From the NCBI GenBank assembly GCA_964541525.1, contig CAZIQF010000001.1, forward strand, positions 1 through 64,000: a DNA stretch of 64,000 bases, given 5' to 3'. Position 1 is the stretch's first letter. Every line of letters begins with the position of its first letter. Below, in pieces: positions 17,333 through 25,527 of the stretch. The notes below the pieces were generated by a model. It did no database searches, was not told the origin of the DNA, and saw only the letters and a list, made by a program, of their open reading frames with translations. The stretch comes from UBA1737 sp964541525. Its GTDB lineage: Bacteria > Bacillota_I > Bacilli_A > ML615J-28 > CAG-313. A program made the translations under genes and the position numbers.

Positions 17333-18554
17333 TATCTTCTTCCTCTAGTTTTACTTCATTTAATGCATCAACAATTTGAACCCATTCAATAACTTCTCTT
17401 AAATTTTCGGGAACAAATTCATATAATCCCTCTTCATCCGGAATGTTAAATCTTTCACCTGGAGCAAAAGGTAATTGATAAATGGAATGTAGATTAAATT
17501 CTTTATGAATTACTTCGCCATCTTTGGTACCATCATAATATAAGCTGTCAACATTATAGATAAGCACACCTGAACCAATTTTTTCTAACTTATATTCATG
17601 ATGTGTATTTGAATATAAATCAACTTTACTTTCTAGATAGCATGTCTTATTTTTTATTTCTTCAATTAAAATATGTTTTTGGTAATTATACCATAATGCT
17701 TCATCTTGCATTAAGACATAATCATTGCCTTTTCCTTCTAAGAAACCATATTCATTATAAGTAATTGTATTTCCACAATGGCTACAAATAATATCATTAT
17801 TTTTTGTATAGATGGTATATTTCTTTTGACATTTAGGACAAATATATAAAATATTTTCAAGACCAGCACTTAAATTTTTACCTTTAATTTTAATCATTGC
17901 TTTACTTTGGTAATCACGATCACATACATTAAGGGCTTGATAAACACGATCATAACATTCATCTTGGTTTAAAGTTTTAACTTCTTCTTTAGATAAAGTC
18001 TTAACACATTTAACATGGATTGGATAATGTCTTTTATTTGTTCCCCATTTCGGATAAGCAAGATATGCACCAGTTGTTTGCATTGTATAAACATCGGCTT
18101 TACACATTTTTAATAGTTTTACAATAATCGGATTAATATAAGGACTTTCTCCATTAATCGATATTTGACCTGCAGGAGCAATACAAACCACACCTCCACG
18201 CTCAATTACTCTTTTCATTTTTAAAATTGATGATGTATCATTTTTAAATTGATCACGAGAAATCGCTTTAACGATTCTTAAAACAGTTCTAATTGCAGGT
18301 TTGAATAAAAATCTTTTTGATACAACATAATTAACTCGTGTTGAACCAAACATTCCTGATGCAATAAAATGATCTTTAATACTAAAATGATTATAAATAA
18401 CAATACATCCCGATTTTTTATCGCGGTTTTTAAAATCTTCTACATCGTATTTGATTTGATTGTTCTTTTTCATTGTAAATTTAGAATATAATTGATATAT
18501 GTTCCATGCCAAACCATTTGGTTTAAGATTTTCAACTTTTTTATTCTTTTTCAT
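17307..18554 (-). CDS. PlsC-like acyltransferase with a C-terminal zinc-ribbon extension
   Basis: 415 residues. The N-terminal half carries the glycerolipid acyltransferase HX4D motif (NHFSIKDH, about residue 56) and a later glycine-rich GGVVCIAPAG motif in place of EGTRS. This is consistent with 1-acylglycerol-3-phosphate acyltransferase-like chemistry. The second half is unusual: a zinc ribbon (CPKCQKKY...CSHCG, about residues 240-260) followed by an uncharacterised 140-residue domain. No signal peptide. It is in a tight operon between a YbjN-like gene (10 bases upstream) and rlmD-like gene 1 (overlap 26 bases). A role in phospholipid synthesis is inferred only. Confidence 0.8.
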   Translation of the reverse strand: MKKNKKVENLKPNGLAWNIYQLYSKFTMKKNNQIKYDVEDFKNRDKKSGCIVIYNHFSIKDHFIASGMFGSTRVNYVVSKRFLFKPAIRTVLRIVKAISRDQFKNDTSSILKMKRVIERGGVVCIAPAGQISINGESPYINPIIVKLLKMCKADVYTMQTTGAYLAYPKWGTNKRHYPIHVKCVKTLSKEEVKTLNQDECYDRVYQALNVCDRDYQSKAMIKIKGKNLSAGLENILYICPKCQKKYTIYTKNNDIICSHCGNTITYNEYGFLEGKGNDYVLMQDEALWYNYQKHILIEEIKNKTCYLESKVDLYSNTHHEYKLEKIGSGVLIYNVDSLYYDGTKDGEVIHKEFNLHSIYQLPFAPGERFNIPDEEGLYEFVPENLREVIEWVQIVDALNEVKLEEEDNVVTNESH

Positions 18555-18564
18555 ATTATCTTCC

Positions 18565-18987
18565 TTATTTTTTTTGTAAATATTGTTTTAAATCTTGGTA
18601 GAAATCATAGATTATATTAGGAATAATGGAGATAATTCTTACTATCTTTTCCACATCATCTTGATCTACCTCAGGAATATTATAACTGACTTTAATATAC
18701 TTTTTATCTAAAGTAAATTTAACAAAGCTTTGTTGATTAAATTCATTTAAAGTAGTTAAAATCGATCCTAACTCTTTCTTAAGTACTGCATTATGACAAA
18801 AAGCAGTATAAATACTTAAATAGCCATCTTCAATAAAACTAACTGCCAATTTATATGAAGGTACTTCTTCATCGGTAATTGGAATAATTAATGAACTACC
18901 CGTATCATCTTTTTTTATTATCGTATCATCAACCGAAAATTCTTTAAATTTCATTTGTAAATTATTAATAAATTCATTAATTTGCAT
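18565..18987 (-). CDS. YbjN/secretion-chaperone-like small protein
   Basis: 140 residues, acidic, no signal peptide. The pattern of an N-terminal helix, a five-strand antiparallel sheet (LAVSFIEDGYLSIYTAF; FVKFTLDKKYIKVSYNI) and a long C-terminal helix fits the YbjN / type III secretion chaperone fold. Proteins of this fold often act as adaptors, but no partner is evident. It lies between the HAM1-like gene (12 bases) and the acyltransferase gene (10 bases), so it is co-transcribed. The assignment rests on pattern rather than on a diagnostic motif. Confidence 0.6.
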   Translation of the reverse strand: MQINEFINNLQMKFKEFSVDDTIIKKDDTGSSLIIPITDEEVPSYKLAVSFIEDGYLSIYTAFCHNAVLKKELGSILTTLNEFNQQSFVKFTLDKKYIKVSYNIPEVDQDDVEKIVRIISIIPNIIYDFYQDLKQYLQKK

Positions 18988-18999
18988 TATAAATTCCTC

Positions 19000-19647
19000 T
19001 TATTGTTTTAATTTTAAATCTAAACCAGAAACCAAAAATGATAGTAATTTTTGTTTATAGCTCTCTTCTTGATCACTGGTTTTCGTAAGTGCTGTTAAAT
19101 TATGATATTCTACAAAATACTTACCATTATCAATGTTTTGAGAAATTGAATCAAGTGGCCATCCTTCATGACGAGCTGGATGTGGGTCACTTACTAAATA
19201 AAAGTTATTTAATAGTGAAGCTGATCCTTGATCAACAAAACTAGTAATTAATCCCATATTATATACAGCAAAACCTTGCAAATAATAACAAACAACCTTA
19301 CCCCCCAAACTTTTAACTAGATTAGTATAATAGGCAATCATTTCCTCATCGTTTAATCTTATGCCATATGGACTTCTAACATGAAGACCTGGCTGTCTTG
19401 GATCATCTAATGGTATTTCTTTAATATATAATCCGGCATCATTACATATTACATAGTCACAATAATGACCATAACTTTTAGCCTTAATTACGGCATTTTC
19501 TAATGGTGTATTTCCTTCTTCTTCTGGAGTAGATTCAATTTTCAAATCAGCAAGAGTATAGAATTCTACTTGATAATCTTTTAATAATTCTTGTAAATAT
19601 GTAATTTTTGAATTATTAGATGTACCAATCAATACTTTTTTACTCAT
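19000..19647 (-). CDS. Divergent HAM1/RdgB-like nucleotide pyrophosphatase
   Basis: About 215 residues. The N-terminus has the HAM1 nucleotide-binding motif TSNNSKITYLQELL and the metal-binding EEEGNTPLENAVIKAKSY, like RdgB enzymes that hydrolyse dITP and XTP. It departs from the family afterwards: the usual DDSGL is NDAGL, and the GFGYDP motif is missing, replaced by YLQGFAVYN and SDPHPARHEGWP. Substrate may therefore differ. The start at 19647 has GGAGG 5 bases upstream; a TTG at 19659 is rejected. It heads the operon running to rlmD-like gene 1. Confidence 0.75.
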   Translation of the reverse strand: MSKKVLIGTSNNSKITYLQELLKDYQVEFYTLADLKIESTPEEEGNTPLENAVIKAKSYGHYCDYVICNDAGLYIKEIPLDDPRQPGLHVRSPYGIRLNDEEMIAYYTNLVKSLGGKVVCYYLQGFAVYNMGLITSFVDQGSASLLNNFYLVSDPHPARHEGWPLDSISQNIDNGKYFVEYHNLTALTKTSDQEESYKQKLLSFLVSGLDLKLKQ

Positions 19648-19933
19648 AAAAACCTCCAATTAGAATAGATAGTATTAGTATACCATATTTAATCAAAAAA
19701 TGCTAGATAAATAAAACCTGACATTTTACCACTAATTTCTGGATTATTTATCAAAAATATCAATAAAACAAAAATTGTTTCATCTATATCTTTGATATTT
19801 TAACATAGATTGACATAAGGTTAAAAAGTTAAGATAAATTTATTCACCTCATAAACTGATGACAAACTATGTTTGAAAATCTAACATGAAATATCACAGT
19901 TGGTGCTATTATGTTTTTAATTGTTTAAAACAT

Positions 19934-19965
19934 AAAAAAGTTGGCAAACATCCATGTTTGTCAAC
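19934..19965 (-). terminator. Intrinsic terminator downstream of the nucleotidyltransferase remnant
   Basis: On the minus strand a strong stem (GTTGACAAACAT / ATGTTTGCCAAC) is followed by six T residues. It lies about 30 bases after the stop of the broken nucleotidyltransferase gene and is probably its original terminator. The stretch from 19660 to 19933 holds no gene that I can support. Confidence 0.75.
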
Positions 19966-19994
19966 AATCTAATTAACCTGTTAAATTAAAATAA

Positions 19995-20303
19995 TTAAAT
20001 ACTCAAAATGTATCTAGTCATAACTAAAATCCAATGAATCAACATCACAACAAAATCTAAATCATTTTTCTCTGTATTATTTCCTTTTGCAAAAGAACCA
20101 AATAAATATAATTCATCTACACAATAAATGTTAACTAATGCTTCTTTAATAGATTTAGTCTTCTAAATTACTTCATCTCTTGATAATAAAGAAGCTTTCT
20201 TTTCTTTTTTAACTAATTCAATATCGTAAAAAATTCTAATTAAACTAGATATGTCATTATTTTCAATTGCTTCTCTATAATCGCTATGACAATATTCATA
20301 AGG
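19995..20303 (-). pseudogene. Broken nucleotidyltransferase (MNT-like) gene
   Basis: Reading the minus strand gives a continuous peptide resembling small nucleotidyltransferase-domain proteins. An N-terminal helical part (DYREAIENNDI, KKEKKASLLSRDEVI) is followed after an in-frame TAG by KEALVNIYCVDELYLFGSFA, KGNNTEKNDLDFVV, the GSFAKG...DLDFVV catalytic signature. The reading then diverges from what the family should show, so the gene has at least one nonsense mutation and a truncated 3' end. Proteins of this kind often act as antitoxins to HEPN partners; no HEPN gene is present. It belongs to a cluster of remnants between 19.9 and 21.5 kb. Confidence 0.7.
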
Positions 20304-20568
20304 TATTAAAAACCATGCACTATTTTATAGGTGTTTTTACTTAAACCATACACTTATTTATATGGTCTTTATAATTATTTCTATTATATTCGAAAAAATG
20401 ATAAAATTTTTTATTAAATATTTTTTATAATAATTTTTTTAAAAAAACATTTCTAAGTTATTTTTTAATTATTTTTCTGAATATAAATTAATACATAATT
20501 TTTAATTTTAAATAATTTTATTTTTTTTAAAAAATTCTAGTTAGTTTTTTTCTCTGTATTACAAAAAT

Positions 20569-20695
20569 AATTGTAATGTAGAGAATATTAATAACTTAAT
20601 ATTATATTTCTACAAACTTCTTAGATGAAATAATATATAATATAGTAAACGTTTGATTTTTATTTTTTTGTCACTTGTGACAATTTTGTAAAGTG
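20569..20695. repeat. Repeat upstream of the AAA-ATPase fragment, with an inverted repeat
   Basis: Very AT-rich sequence in the 20304-20692 gap. It shares an ordered set of blocks with 10490-10606 (ATTACAAAAATAATT, AGAGAATAT, ATTTCTACAAAC, then a TTGTCAC...ACAATTTTGTAAA region). TTGTCAC-TT-GTGACAA is a perfect palindrome about 15 bases before the ATPase fragment and could be an operator. No ORF is supported in 20304-20692. Confidence 0.45.
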
Positions 20696-21037
20696 TTATA
20701 CTTGCTTTTTAAGGCACGAAAGCACAATGGTTTAATCAAAGTAATTACCAGAATTCGTAGATGTGGAAAATCTTTTCTTTTGTTTAAACATTTTAAAAAT
20801 CATTTACTATCTGAAGGTGTAAAAGAAGATCATATCATAGAACTTAACTTTGATGATTTTGATAATGAAGAATACCAAAATCCGAAAGTTACTTCCCCTT
20901 ATTTAAAAAGTAAAGTAGTTGATTCAGATATGTATTATTTTTTATTATATGAAATTCAACTGCTTGGTAAATTTGAAGCTGTTTTAAATGGTTTGTTAAG
21001 ATTTGATAACGTTGATTATTATCATGAGTATATTTGA
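20693..21037 (+). pseudogene. Truncated AAA_14/DUF4143-type ATPase
   Basis: 114 residues match the N-terminal third of the AAA_14 ATPases common in gut Firmicutes: a Walker A region reading IRRCGKSFLL (the family has GIRRCGKS; here the first Gly is Arg), then EDHIIELNFDDFDNEEYQNP. Family members are roughly 400 residues with a DUF4143 C-terminal domain, which is absent. The gene stops at 21037 and is followed by a terminator. It is best read as a truncated, inactive copy, with start GTG at 20693 uncertain. Confidence 0.75.
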
Positions 21038-21070
21038 TTTCTTACTTGATCCTAATTCATCAAATTATTA

Positions 21071-21098
21071 GTCTATTCGCAAGAATAGGCTTTTCTTT
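21071..21098 (+). terminator. Intrinsic terminator after the ATPase fragment
   Basis: GTCTATTC and GAATAGGC form an eight-pair stem closed by a GCAA tetraloop (21071-21090), followed by TTTTCTTT. A strong plus-strand terminator. Confidence 0.8.
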
Positions 21099-21108
21099 AC
21101 TTCAATTA

Positions 21109-21488
21109 TTACATTTCAGCTTTTAATTCTTCTTTAGAAATTAATCCTTCTTCAATTAATCTATTAAGTTCAGCTTCCTTCTAAAATTTTCATTTCTAAT
21201 ATGTTGTAAATCCTTATCTGCTTTATCACGTTCATCAATTACTCTTTTAACAATAGCATTACCTAGTCTTCTATAAAGTTCTTTTTGAAATTTAGTATAG
21301 ATAATTAATTTAAATGATGAATAAATTAAAAAATCTATTTCAATAATTCCATATTTTGCTTTTGTTTGAGCAATATATAATGAGCTCACTTTAACATTGT
21401 ATTTATTTAAAATATACTCTTTAATTTCTGGATATGAAGCACTCTCTGGCTATTTTCTAGAATCCACATTTTCAATAACTTTTTTCAT
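21109..21488 (-). pseudogene. Degraded gene: YPEIK-type fragment joined to a SHOCT-like tail
   Basis: Starting at an ATG at 21488, the minus strand reads KKVIENVDSRK, then a TAG stop, then SASYPEIKEYILNKYNVKVS and SLYIAQTKAKYGIIE. This is a segment I associate with C-terminal extensions found next to RlmD-type methyltransferases in Firmicutes. After that the frame continues into ELYRRLGNAIVKRVIDERDK and RNENFRR. A frameshift near 21175 and a second near 21155 are then needed to read the SHOCT-like end EEGLISKEELKAEM. With one nonsense codon and at least two frameshifts it is clearly dead. It lies 45 bases after rlmD-like gene 2. Confidence 0.6.
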
Positions 21489-21533
21489 TAACTTTTTCCC
21501 TTTTTAATTATCTAAATTAAGATTTATATTAAC

Positions 21534-22916
21534 TTAGAAATTATTATTTTTGTGGGATAACAAAACAATCGTCTCAACAGCTGATGTTTGTGGGAACATA
21601 TCTAATGGCTGAATATTTAAAATATGATATTTTCGTTGTAAGTGATTGCAATTCTTCGCAAGCGTAGCTGGATTACAAGATACATAGATAATCTTTTTCA
21701 CTGGATGTTCTTGTAAATAATTGATTAATTTTAATTCAAGCCCCGTTCTAGGTGGATCGACAACTAATACATCTGCATCCCAACCTTTTTTATGCCACTT
21801 TGTTAAACTTGGTAATACCTCACCAGCATAGAAACTTGCATTATTAACATTATTTAACACAACATTATTATTAGCATTAGTAATTGCTTCTTCATTACTA
21901 TCAATTCCTCTTACTTCTTTAACAAATTTGCTTAAGAATAAACCAATTGTTCCTACACCACAATAGGCATCAACTAAATTATCAGTTGATTTTAGTTTTG
22001 CAATTTGTGCTATTTGCGTATATAATTTGATTGTTTGTAATAGGTTTAATTGAAAAAATGATGTTGGTAATAATTCAAAACTGAAGTCACCAATCTTTTC
22101 GACAATGGTCTTTTTTCCAGCCAGTAAGTAAGTTTTTTCACCAAAGTTTTCAATTGCATCAGTATCATGGTTGATACTAATATAAACACTAACAATGTTT
22201 TTCAAAGATGTTAGTCCTTCAGCAATCTTAATTGTTCTTTCATCTTCTTTATATAAAATCAAGGTTACTTGAATTTCTTTCGTATAACTAGAACTTCTTA
22301 ACACAATATGTCTTAATACCCCATCACGAAGTTTGGGGTTATAAGCAATAACTTGATATTTACTCAAATATGTAAGAATACTTTTAACACAATTTCTAAT
22401 ATCTTCCTTTTCAACATCGCATTTATCAACATAAACTAGTTTATTAGAATCAAAAGCATATAAACCAGTTACTAATTTTTCACCATCATAACGCACTGGA
22501 AGCTTGGCTTTGTTGCGATAATGCCATGGATTATCAGCGCCTAAAGTAGATTTAAATAAATTAGGATTTAATTTTCCATCATAATAGCGATTAAAAGCTT
22601 CAATTACTAGTGATTGTTTAATTTTTAATTGGCCTTCATAACTAATATGTTGAAGACTACAACCACCACAGATACCATAATGTGGGCAATTAGGTTTAAT
22701 TCGATCTTCACTTTCATCACCTTTAATTTTGACTAATACAGCTTTTGCGTATTGATCATGTACTTCCGTAATTCTTACAACACATTCTTCACCCGGTAAA
22801 GTATTATCAACAAATACTGCAAGGCGTTTATAATAGCCAATTCCTTCACCATTAATACCAATTCGCTTAATCGATAATAAAATTTCTTGTTTTTCTTTTA
22901 CAACATTAGTTACCAT
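21534..22916 (-). CDS. RlmD/RumA-family 23S rRNA (uracil-C5) methyltransferase, paralogue 2
   Basis: 460 residues with a clear N-terminal TRAM RNA-binding domain (residues 8-66), the Fe-S Cys cluster CPHYGICGGCSLQHI (about 77-91), SAM motif DAYCGVGTIG, DPPRTG and catalytic Cys in VSCNP. It should methylate U747 and/or U1939 of 23S rRNA, as RlmC/RlmD/RlmCD do. The minus-strand promoter shows TATAAT preceded by TGG (extended -10) and an AAGGAG site before the ATG. A second, more divergent paralogue is at 15986-17332, so the two may divide the uridine targets. Gene remnants lie directly downstream. Confidence 0.93.
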   Translation of the reverse strand: MVTNVVKEKQEILLSIKRIGINGEGIGYYKRLAVFVDNTLPGEECVVRITEVHDQYAKAVLVKIKGDESEDRIKPNCPHYGICGGCSLQHISYEGQLKIKQSLVIEAFNRYYDGKLNPNLFKSTLGADNPWHYRNKAKLPVRYDGEKLVTGLYAFDSNKLVYVDKCDVEKEDIRNCVKSILTYLSKYQVIAYNPKLRDGVLRHIVLRSSSYTKEIQVTLILYKEDERTIKIAEGLTSLKNIVSVYISINHDTDAIENFGEKTYLLAGKKTIVEKIGDFSFELLPTSFFQLNLLQTIKLYTQIAQIAKLKSTDNLVDAYCGVGTIGLFLSKFVKEVRGIDSNEEAITNANNNVVLNNVNNASFYAGEVLPSLTKWHKKGWDADVLVVDPPRTGLELKLINYLQEHPVKKIIYVSCNPATLAKNCNHLQRKYHILNIQPLDMFPQTSAVETIVLLSHKNNNF

Positions 22917-23034
22917 CGTAACACTCCTTCTACAATTATTTACCTATATTATACCATTTTTGGAAATCTTTTTAAAGTATTTAGAATTAATATTAATATT
23001 TTAAAAACTTTTAGTAGATTATTTATTAAAAATG

Positions 23035-23061
23035 TGGTATAATATTTGTAATTACAGGAGG
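23035..23061 (+). promoter_or_regulatory. Extended -10 promoter and strong RBS of the InlB-repeat gene
   Basis: TGGTATAAT (TATAAT at 23038-23043) is an extended -10 element; the -35 position holds only TAGATT. AGGAGG at 23056-23061 lies 5 bases before the ATG at 23067, implying a very short leader. Confidence 0.7.
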
Positions 23062-23066
23062 TTTAC

Positions 23067-23876
23067 ATGAGTAAAAAAGATCAAAAAATCAAAAATGTTA
23101 CCGAAGCTGTGGGCGATACTAGTGGTTTCAATGAGAATATCCCTGCTTTTGACAAAAAAAGAAAAATAACTGTTATTGCCAGTTTAGTTGGAATAGCATT
23201 ATTAGTTGTCTTTTCAATCATCTTCTTAACTACTCCAGTTAAAGCTGAATTTGTCTATCGTGATGGTTCATCTCAAAATACTCGTTATCAAGTATCTCGT
23301 ACTGATGGTCTACTAGAAGATGCTCCAAAAGATCCAACGCGTAATTATTTTAATTTTGCCGGATGGTATTTAAATGATAAATTCACAGTTGGTGGATTAT
23401 TTAATAATGAAGAAGATCAATCCCTTCTAGAATATACTTTCAAAACAAGTAGTAAAATAACCCTTTACGCAAAATGGTTACCAACTGAGTTTAAAGTTAA
23501 TTATAATGTAAAAGGCGATGCAAATATCAATCCAACTCGTGTTAATGAATTAAAAGCTAATAATGAAAGTATAAATCCCCTTACATATACAGTCAAGCAT
23601 ACTTTAGAAGAGTATGAAAGAGAAGCGTATGTAGAATATTTAAGAGAAACCGATCCAGAAACTTATGTTAATAGTCCCAATGCTCAAAAGAATATCACTG
23701 ATAAGTTAGAATTCTATGCTAATGAATCGCAAAAAGCATCGATTGAATTAAAACCTTTATCAGTTAAAGGTTGGACCTTTATCGGTTGGTTTGATGATGA
23801 AGGTAATCAAGTTACTTCTTTAAGTAAACTAGAGCCAAAAGAAATCAATCTAACTGCTAGATGGGAACAAAACTAG
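23067..23876 (+). CDS. Membrane-anchored protein with InlB-type (Listeria-Bacteroides) repeats
   Basis: 269 residues. A charged cytoplasmic N-terminus (1-35) precedes one membrane segment (about 36-58, VIASLVGIALLVVFSIIFL), leaving the rest outside. Two InlB B-repeat-like modules are visible: FNFAGWYLND...LYAKW (about 90-135) and WTFIGWFDDEGN...LTARW (about 235-267). These beta-grasp modules occur in surface proteins that bind host or cell-wall ligands. There is no LPXTG motif; the N-terminal helix is the anchor. It is monocistronic with its own promoter and terminator. Ligand unknown. Confidence 0.8.
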   Translation: MSKKDQKIKNVTEAVGDTSGFNENIPAFDKKRKITVIASLVGIALLVVFSIIFLTTPVKAEFVYRDGSSQNTRYQVSRTDGLLEDAPKDPTRNYFNFAGWYLNDKFTVGGLFNNEEDQSLLEYTFKTSSKITLYAKWLPTEFKVNYNVKGDANINPTRVNELKANNESINPLTYTVKHTLEEYEREAYVEYLRETDPETYVNSPNAQKNITDKLEFYANESQKASIELKPLSVKGWTFIGWFDDEGNQVTSLSKLEPKEINLTARWEQN

Positions 23877-23891
23877 AACTAAAAATAAAAA

Positions 23892-23925
23892 AAGTCCTTA
23901 AAATAATTTTAAGGGCCTTTTTTTT
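23892..23925. terminator. Bidirectional terminator between the InlB-repeat gene and pdaA
   Basis: Arms AAAGTCCTTAAAA and TTTTAAGGGCCTT with a short TAA loop are followed by eight T residues on the plus strand and A-rich sequence on the other side, so it can serve both convergent genes. Confidence 0.85.
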
Positions 23926-23928
23926 GTC

Positions 23929-24675
23929 CTATAATGAAGTTACAGTTTTAAAGGTATAACCTAAATTTGTTAACTCATCAATAATGAAAGGGAGTGCTTC
24001 ACGGTTGCTACTTGATACACTGTGCATTAATAAAATCGCACCATTGTGGATATTTCTAATATACGTATCTTTTGTATATTCCACACTTTTTTGACCATTA
24101 ACATTCCAGTCTCGGTACGCAATCGACCAAAAGACTGTTTTATAACCTAGCTGTTTTAATTTAAGTAATGACAATTTGTCAAATTCACCAGCAGGTGGTC
24201 TTACATACTTAACCATCTCGCAACCAGTTAATTCATAATAGGCTTCTTCTAACTTTGTAAGTTCTTCTTTCATGCTTTCGATACTTAATTTAGTAATATT
24301 AGCATGATTATAAGTATGATTACAAATGGTGTGACCTTCAAGTGTCATCCGAATCGTAAGTTCTGGAAATCTTTTAACAAAATCTCCTGTTAAAAAGAAA
24401 CTGGCTTTAACATTCTTTTCGGCTAGAACATCTAAAATTAGTGGTAATTCACCATTGTCATATCCAGCATCAAAAGTTAAATAGATCTCCTTTTGATTCG
24501 TATCACCAACGTAAAAGCTATCTGTATCATTTAAGATATCTTGATAGATGCCAATATCTGGTGTTTGATGATTATCATTTTTTGTGAAACCAAACCCATA
24601 TGCATTAAGGGACAAATAAGATGTTGTGAAAAACATTATAAACATGATTGTGATGCCAAGAAAGATTTTTTTCAT
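23929..24675 (-). CDS. pdaA: PdaA-like polysaccharide (N-acetylmuramic acid) deacetylase
   Basis: About 248 residues with an N-terminal signal/anchor helix (residues 3-22) and an NodB-type carbohydrate esterase domain: TFDAGYDNG (metal and catalytic Asp), HTYNHANI (metal His pair), RPPAGEF, and LLMHSVSS. The TVFWSIAYRDW and GYTFKTV segments match PdaA closely; PdaA deacetylates MurNAc to make muramic delta-lactam of spore cortex. The start at 24675 has AGAGGTG 6 bases upstream; a longer reading from 24744 runs into yihY. It is one base after the yihY-like gene, so the two are co-transcribed. A vegetative role is also possible. Confidence 0.87.
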   Translation of the reverse strand: MKKIFLGITIMFIMFFTTSYLSLNAYGFGFTKNDNHQTPDIGIYQDILNDTDSFYVGDTNQKEIYLTFDAGYDNGELPLILDVLAEKNVKASFFLTGDFVKRFPELTIRMTLEGHTICNHTYNHANITKLSIESMKEELTKLEEAYYELTGCEMVKYVRPPAGEFDKLSLLKLKQLGYKTVFWSIAYRDWNVNGQKSVEYTKDTYIRNIHNGAILLMHSVSSSNREALPFIIDELTNLGYTFKTVTSL

Positions 24676-24676
24676 T

Positions 24677-25468
24677 TTATACACCTCTTTCATGTTCACT
24701 ATTATTATATTCAATATTTTTGATTTTATGCATAATAAATTCAAAAATTAATGAATAAATTAAAACCAAACAAATAAAATAAATTAAAACTAAAAACAGA
24801 AATAACTGATAAATACTGCCATATAAATTTTGATAATTAATTGGTGTAAATAATTGATAAAATAGTTGATATAAGAAGATTAATAGATATGAAATCAAGG
24901 TAACAACTAGACTTAATTTAAACGTATGTATAATTTTAACTTTTACGGGAATAATTTTTTTTAATAAAAAACTGTAAATAAAACTAATCATTAAGAAGCG
25001 AAAAATAAAGATAATCATGTTTTTAATAAAAGAATAAAACATATGGTGTTCGAAGAAAAATTGTAAATAAAACTCACCAACAATTAAGGCAATCATCATC
25101 ATAAATAGATAAATCATTAATATAACCGATTTAATCCGCTCCTTAACCGAAAAAGAAGGATCCTTTTGATAAATAATATTGGATACGATTTTTAAATTAT
25201 GAACAATTTTAGAAGCAACATAAACTAAATTAACTAAAAAAATAATTAATGAAAGTCCACTCAGATTATGCTGATATTCTAAATCGATTAGTGATAATTT
25301 TGCAAGAACATGTAAAATATAATTAATTAAAGGAATACTAACAATAATAAAATAATATACTAATGAGCTTGCAAAAACACTGGGACTAATTTTTTTTGAT
25401 AATTCAAAATATTCATCTAGATAAAGCTTAATTTTTGGTGGTAATAAACTTATAATTTTGTTTTTCAT
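24677..25468 (-). CDS. YihY/BrkB-family membrane protein
   Basis: 263 residues with about six membrane helices. The N-terminal FASSLVYYFIIVSIPLI and the NIIYQKDPSFSVKERIKSVI loop match the YihY/BrkB (formerly tRNA-processing RNase BN) family of inner-membrane proteins with unknown transport or export function. It is followed immediately by pdaA. The shared operon hints at an envelope role, but nothing in the sequence identifies a substrate. Confidence 0.85.
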   Translation of the reverse strand: MKNKIISLLPPKIKLYLDEYFELSKKISPSVFASSLVYYFIIVSIPLINYILHVLAKLSLIDLEYQHNLSGLSLIIFLVNLVYVASKIVHNLKIVSNIIYQKDPSFSVKERIKSVILMIYLFMMMIALIVGEFYLQFFFEHHMFYSFIKNMIIFIFRFLMISFIYSFLLKKIIPVKVKIIHTFKLSLVVTLISYLLIFLYQLFYQLFTPINYQNLYGSIYQLFLFLVLIYFICLVLIYSLIFEFIMHKIKNIEYNNSEHERGV

Positions 25469-25502
25469 ACTAGTATTTTTTCTATAAAAGCTGAATCCTA
25501 TA

Positions 25503-25527
25503 CAAAAAAACTGCCTATTTAGCAGTT
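25503..25527 (-). terminator. Terminator of the FabT-like regulator gene
   Basis: On the minus strand AACTGC-TAAATAG-GCAGTT is followed by a run of seven T residues, immediately after the stop codon. Confidence 0.85.
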
